A stretch of DNA of 31,994 bases from Chrysophaeum taylorii. Its lineage: Eukaryota; Sar; Pelagophyceae; Pelagomonadales; Pelagomonadaceae. This document shows, piece by piece, positions 27,956 through 31,994 of this stretch. Each line of letters opens with the position of its first letter. Position 1 is the first letter of the stretch. The DNA lies in assembly GCA_029834535.1 (NCBI GenBank), contig JAQMWT010000247.1:1-31994 (forward strand). Direction: 5' to 3'. The notes under the pieces are model-generated. The model made no database searches and was not told the DNA's origin. It saw nothing but the letters and a program-made list of their open reading frames with translations. Position numbers and translations under genes: made by a program.

Positions 27956-28967
27956 GTGCAGGCCAGTAAGTTCGCCAGTATGTTCACCTGGTCCCAATCT
28001 CTAACCCCAGTAAATTCGGCGTAAACCCACTCGTGCTCACATCCACTTTCCTTTGAACTTGTCGCCGTCACCCCCGCCAATCTAAGCTGCTTTGATCCGC
28101 ACACGCCGCTAACCTTTGAGTTTACTCTAAAAACCCCAGTAAGTTCACTTGGTCTCAGTAAGTTCGCCTGGTCACTAATTTCACCTAGTCCCAATCTCTA
28201 ACCTCCGCAAGTTCACCTTGTTCCAGCAAGTTCACCTGGTCCCAGTAAGTTCACTTACAGTGCGCGTGTAGACGCCGGGAGGGGGCTTATAGGTATTGCG
28301 AAGCACGTGTGGGGTAGGGTGGAGTCGTCGACTCAGAAGAGCATATTCTCGGGGTTGCCGATCGACAGAGAGCCACGTAGAGCTGGACGTGACAGAAGAC
28401 GGGCTTGGGCGAGAGGACGCCGACCTCGCGGGGCGTCTGGCCCTGGCTCTTGGTGATCGTTTGGCGTCGGCGGGCCTTAAGGGATACAGGTTGGAGGAGC
28501 CTCGGTGACACGACACGATCGATCATGTATCTGGTACCGTTGCAGTGGCCGTGCGACGGGTCGAGGTTGCGAAGACCTTAAGCTCGCGATCAAAGTCAGC
28601 ATGCCGTTGGTTGTCAGGGAGTCGAAAACTCGACTGTAAAGAGCGAGGCGTCGTCTTCCGACCCAACCTAGTCGGCCGAAAAGAACTCCGACGCCTCGTC
28701 TCCGGGAAAAAAAGGCCGCGGTCATGCGCGCGTTGTCAGCATCGACAACATCGTTTCGACGGGGCGTGAGAATGGCGCGCTGAAAGAGCCGCCGCGGGTC
28801 GTGGAAATAGTCTGCGAGGTCGCCGTAGACGGCTTGGAGGATCACTGTCTGGCTCTCGCGCCTACCTGATCCTTACTCTCGCGCCTACCTGATCCTTACC
28901 CTAAATCGAGGGACAGACAAACAGACAGACAAACAGACAAACATCTGTCGATTAGTAGTAAGGACAA
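27956..28967. repeat. Composite array unit 3
   Basis: This 1012-bp unit has a shorter and more diverged minisatellite part. The GC-rich block from 28260 is nearly identical to unit 2 and includes the same 1-bp state (GTTGGAGGAG). The terminal microsatellite is uninterrupted, so this unit represents an empty insertion site. Confidence 0.9.
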
Positions 28968-29969
28968 GTGCAGGCCAGTAAGTTCACCTATCTCTAACCC
29001 CAGTAAGTTCACCTGGTCCCAGTAAGTTCACATAGTCCCAATCTCTAACCCCAGTAAATTCGGCGTAAGCCCACTCGTGCTCACATCCACTCACCCCACT
29101 CTCCTTCGAGCTCGTCGCTCTCACCTCCGCCAATCTAAGCTGCTTTGATCCGTACACGCCGCTAGCCCTTGCGTTCACTCTAAAAACCCCAGTAAGTTCA
29201 CTTGGTCCCAGTAAGTTCACCTGGTCACTTAGTTCACCTAGTCCCAATCTCAAACCTCAGTAAGTTCACGTGGTCCCAGTAAGTTCACCTACCGTGCGCG
29301 TGTAGACGCCGGGAGGGGGCTTATCGGTATTGCGCAGCACGTGTGGGGTAGGGTGGAGTCGTCGACCCAGATGAGTATATCTCCTCGGGGTTGCCGATCG
29401 ACAGAGAGCCACGTAGAGCTGGACGTGGCAGAAGACGGGCTTGGGAAAGAGGACGCCGACCTCGCGGGGCGTCTGGCCCTGGCTCTTGGTGATCGTTTGG
29501 CGTCGGTGGGGCTTGAGGGATACAGGTTGGAGGAGCCTCGGTGACACGACACGATCGATCATGTATCTGGTACCGTTGCAGTGGCCGTGCGACGGGTCGA
29601 GGTTGCGAAGACTTTAAGCTCGCGATCAAAGTCAGCATGCCGTTGGTTGTCAGGGAGTTGAAAACTCGACTGTAAAGAGCGAGGCGTCGGCTTCCGACCC
29701 AACCTAGTCGGCCGAAAAGAACTCCGACGCCTCGTCTCCGGGAAAAAAAGGCCGCGGTCATGCGCGCGTTGTCAGCATCGACAACATCGTTTCGACGGGG
29801 CGTGAGAATGGCGCGCTGGCTAAAAGAGCCGCCGCCGCGGGTCGTGGAAATAGTCTGCGAGGTCGCCGTAGACGGCTTGGAGGATCACTGTCTGGCTCTC
29901 GCGCCTACCTGATCCTTACTCTCGCGCCTACCTGATCCTTACCCTAAATCGAGGGACAGACAGACAAAC
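28968..29969. repeat. Composite array unit 4, left part
   Basis: This is the fourth unit; its GC-rich block starts at 29294. It carries small differences (for example an extra GGCT and CCG near 29818-29835). Its terminal microsatellite is interrupted at 29970 by the large insertion, and the unit's end (CATCTGTCGATTAGTAG) reappears at 31217-31233. Confidence 0.88.
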
Positions 29970-31142
29970 CCAAACCCACCCACATCCTTCATGCTCCCCA
30001 CACACACCCCCCCCCTCTTAGCAGTCGACATTTAAAGACAGCTCGTGGCCCAGCTCTGGCCTTCAAATCCCCAACCGCTGCTGGGCTGAGATGTGTGCCC
30101 AGTACTTTGGCTACCCCTCTCCAGCTTGTTTGGGCCTCGTGGGCACTCGCATTCTGGGCACTGACGTCGTTCTCGACGCTCACGGCAAGGTGCTTCTCAC
30201 GCAGGCCAACCTTGTCAACCGCGGAGGAGCGCGGACCACCTGGCATGACGGCCAGCTCGACTGCGTCCACGGCAGCGTCAAAGAGGCCGGCATCCCAGCC
30301 CTGTCCGAGGTTTTCGGCATCTTTGCTGACGTCGTCGCCCCTACCATTCGCACGCGCCTCTACGGCCGGTACCGAGGCAATCTCGCCCGACGTCAAGTCG
30401 TCCCAGACATCCTCACCACGCTCGACAACAAGGAGCAACTCTACGACATCAAAACCCTCGCTTGGGGTTCGTTGTACACCGCCCACGCCCTCCATCCCTC
30501 CCACCCGTCGCCTGTCGATCGGCGCGCAGCGCAAGTCCACTCCGAATACCTCGCTCACTTCCGCGGCATCGACGCCATCATCCCCCAGCCGGGTACAGCA
30601 CCACCGCCTGGCTTCTTGGGCCCTGTCGAACAGCGGCTACGTAGCTACGGCACCGTCGCCGCCCTCGTCTTTGGTGCCTTCGGTGAGGCCAGCGCGGCGT
30701 GCCACGCTCTCGCCCAAACATGCGCAGAGCGCATCGCTGCGCGAACCTGGGTGACAAGCGGCTGCGCCAACTTCACAGAGGCAAAGGCGGCCCAAACTCG
30801 CCGCATCTACCGTGAGTGGGGGATCGCCAACGCATTAGGCCGGGCTCGCTGTGCCCTCACCGCCCTCACCCATGTCGCCGCCTCGGGGAACCCCGCCCAG
30901 GCCGCCCGATCCCAGCAGGACGTCACCCTTCGTCGCACATACGTCCGGCGGCAGCATGCGTACGACCTACCAAGGCGGGGCCCTTGGTCCGCTCTTCGCC
31001 TGCCCCACGCCTCGGCGATGACCCCGACTAGGTCCCGCGTACTTATCTCCGCCCGTCAGGCACATCCCTCATACCCCACAAACCCACCCACATCCTTCAT
31101 GCTCCCCCCACACACCCCCCCTCTTAGCAGTCGACATTTAAA
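29970..31142 (+). mobile_element. 5'-truncated non-LTR-type element in a microsatellite
   Basis: The segment is flanked by perfect 11-bp copies of GACAGACAAAC (29959-29969 and 31143-31153), consistent with a target-site duplication. It begins with the element's own 3'-terminal sequence (29970-30036, ending ATTTAAA). After GACAG it continues with coding sequence (30042 to about 31000) and ends with the full 3' end at 31121-31142. It may be a tandem insertion or two nested events. The string TTTAAAGACAG at 30031-30041 and 31137-31147 is an alternative 11-bp duplication for an inner insertion. No reverse transcriptase is present, as expected for a copy truncated from its 5' end. Confidence 0.7.
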
Positions 31143-31179
31143 GACAGACAAACTCCCCACACACCCCCCCCCCTCTTAG
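30091..31179 (+). CDS. PD-(D/E)XK-like domain protein, C-terminal part of a retroelement ORF
   Basis: The frame has 362 codons from its first ATG but is open and protein-like upstream to about 30040 (LQIPNRCWAE), so the true N-terminus has been lost. The core at about 70-125 reads SEVFGIFADVV, then VVPD (P105-D106) and LYDIKTL (D119-I-K121). The spacing PD-x(12)-D-x-K is the pattern of PD-(D/E)XK nucleases, and Glu73 could complete the site. Then come SPVDRRAAQVHSEYLAHF and GPVEQRLRSYGTVAALVFGAFGEAS (quoted in parts), which are also conserved in the decayed copy at 20000-20665. Restriction-like endonucleases sit at the C-terminus of several target-specific non-LTR retrotransposons (R2, NeSL and Hero types), and that is my inferred role. 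The last 60 codons run into the 3' end sequence and may not be genuine. A stop in another frame at 31031 matches the stop of the 20-kb copy. Confidence 0.6.
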   Translation: MCAQYFGYPSPACLGLVGTRILGTDVVLDAHGKVLLTQANLVNRGGARTTWHDGQLDCVHGSVKEAGIPALSEVFGIFADVVAPTIRTRLYGRYRGNLARRQVVPDILTTLDNKEQLYDIKTLAWGSLYTAHALHPSHPSPVDRRAAQVHSEYLAHFRGIDAIIPQPGTAPPPGFLGPVEQRLRSYGTVAALVFGAFGEASAACHALAQTCAERIAARTWVTSGCANFTEAKAAQTRRIYREWGIANALGRARCALTALTHVAASGNPAQAARSQQDVTLRRTYVRRQHAYDLPRRGPWSALRLPHASAMTPTRSRVLISARQAHPSYPTNPPTSFMLPPHTPPLSSRHLKTDKLPTHPPPS

Positions 31180-31205
31180 CAGTCGACATTTAAAGACAGA
31201 CAAAC
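31143..31205 (+). mobile_element. 41-bp retroelement 3'-end insertion with 11-bp duplication
   Basis: A 41-bp insert (31154-31194) consisting of TCCCCACACACC, a C-run and the terminal AGCAGTCGACATTTAAA is flanked by perfect GACAGACAAAC copies at 31143-31153 and 31195-31205. It sits directly beside the larger insertion in the same microsatellite. Confidence 0.8.
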
Positions 31206-31243
31206 AGACAGACAAACATCTGTCGATTAGTAGTTAGGATAAG
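31206..31243. repeat. Right end of array unit 4
   Basis: The remaining microsatellite and CATCTGTCGATTAGTAGTTA close the interrupted fourth unit, after which the array stops. Confidence 0.8.
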
Positions 31244-31994
31244 ATTAGCCCCCCTGCAAGCCGTAGATAGATAAGATAAATAACCACCACCACCACCCTC
31301 GTCGACGGCAAGAGAGCAGCAGTTCTTCGTCTTTCTTCAAGGATCGATGAAACATAAATACACGGGGGGGGCAAAAAACAAAGAAACAAACAAACAAAGA
31401 AAGAAAGAACCTGATGAATGAATTGAATTGAATTGAATTGAATGAGTCTTTTCTAGCGGTGCGCGAGTTGCGGTTTTGTTTTTCCGCGCCACGGAGGAAC
31501 GCGCCATGGTTTGTGAAAACTTGGGGGCGATGTGCGGCTTGTGCTTTTCGAGGTCGAGGAGGTGGTCTCGAGTATATTTTGAGGACGAGGGACGCGGGCC
31601 GAGGCGGGGACGGCGCGAATAGGTGCGGGCGCATTTCGCGTCCTGATGAATAGTCGCCGACGGCGGGGCTCCGTTGCCGTTGGGCGAGCTTGCGGACGCA
31701 GATGCCGCTTGTCGTTGAGGAGCCGGACACTCTGCCGTCGACGAGGAGGGCCATCATAGTGGACCTCTGTCGTCGTCGAGGTCGACGGTGCGGAGCTAAC
31801 GAGGAGGACGAGCGATAGTCGTCAAAATCGTCGTCGTCGACCAGACGTGGCGTTCGGTGGGCGCTGCGGAGCCAGTCGTGAAGAGACCCTTGGTCATGAG
31901 GAGGAGATCGTCGTCGGCGTCCTCGATGGTGGGGGCGAAGCGTCCTAGTAGTCGTCACCTCGTCGGACGCGGCGGAAACCAAAAAGAGAACAGA
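31244..31994. other. Unassigned right edge
   Basis: On the minus strand a frame is open from the window edge to about 31245, but it has no ATG near its start. Its composition is Arg/Ser-rich and it passes through a GAATT microsatellite (31418-31441). A neighbouring minus-strand frame near 31940-31800 reads FAPTIEDADDDLLLMTKGLF and looks more protein-like, but ends within 50 codons. A gene that continues outside the window is possible. No domain is recognised. Confidence 0.35.

Noticed and set aside
25773..29290. Repeat array as CRISPR
   Set aside because: The 19-bp units are contiguous without unique spacers of constant length, there are no cas genes, and the context is eukaryotic.
26142..29761. 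Minus-strand frames of about 120 codons conserved in all array units
   Set aside because: The conservation follows from near identity of the repeat DNA. One-base differences fuse or split the frames between units, and no motif beyond a weak GQTPREVG is seen.
1..31994. Giant-virus or bacterial origin of the window
   Set aside because: SWI/SNF and PKA-tail sequences, copia and non-LTR-type elements, abundant microsatellites and sparse genes without operons all favour a eukaryotic nuclear genome.

Overview
This window looks like nuclear DNA of a GC-rich eukaryote, most likely a unicellular alga or a related protist. The evidence is a SMARCD/SWP73-type SWI/SNF subunit, a PKA-like kinase tail, a Ty1/copia remnant, Roc-type GTPase and ankyrin remnants, many microsatellites, and genes without operon structure. 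The well-preserved genes appear intronless. A pelagophyte-like or other stramenopile source is only a guess from the style of the proteins. No rRNA, tRNA or CRISPR was recognised.

Layout. Positions 1-4250 hold no convincing gene: a plain stretch, an extremely G-rich block (1531-2170), diverged copies of a CCAAT-bearing repeat (2940-3470), and a truncated retroelement 3' end with a target-site duplication (3507-3673). Positions 4260-9640 are a graveyard of broken coding sequence: an unknown helical fragment, an ankyrin-like remnant on the minus strand and a Roc/ROCO remnant on the plus strand. Positions 9704-12020 carry two intact plus-strand genes: an ABC protein that joins an MlaF/TGD3-type ATPase to an MlaE/TGD1-type permease in one chain, and a GNAT acetyltransferase. 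A 77-bp tandem duplication and more decayed minus-strand sequence follow, up to about 14 kb.

Positions 14752-22185 hold a three-member family of membrane-anchored alpha/beta hydrolases: two intact genes (14752-16038 and 20854-22185) with a broken copy between them (18675-19550). The broken copy looks like a mosaic, copy-1-like in its 5' half and nearly identical to copy 3 in its 3' half. Copy 3 converges, with 15 bp between stop codons, on a minus-strand SMARCD-like gene (22201-23220).

Positions 23266-25738 are bounded by two identical 75-bp TG...CA direct repeats. Inside are a decayed minus-strand copia RT/RNase H and, in antisense to it, the C-terminal tail of a PKA-like AGC kinase. A tRNA-iMet-like primer-binding site abuts the right repeat. 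I read this as a small LTR retroelement that has acquired a host gene fragment.

Positions 25773-31243 are an array of about 1.0-1.1-kb composite units. Each has a 19-bp GTAAGT-bearing minisatellite, a conserved GC-rich block of about 0.6 kb and a GACA/CAAA microsatellite. Two of the four units contain insertions in that microsatellite. The largest (29970-31142) encodes a PD-(D/E)XK-like domain protein. A decayed paralogue lies at 20000-20665, and short truncated copies with 9-11-bp target-site duplications lie at 3.5, 6.1 and 31.2 kb. Together these define the 3' end and insertion behaviour of what is probably a target-preferring non-LTR retrotransposon, which is the most interesting system in the window.
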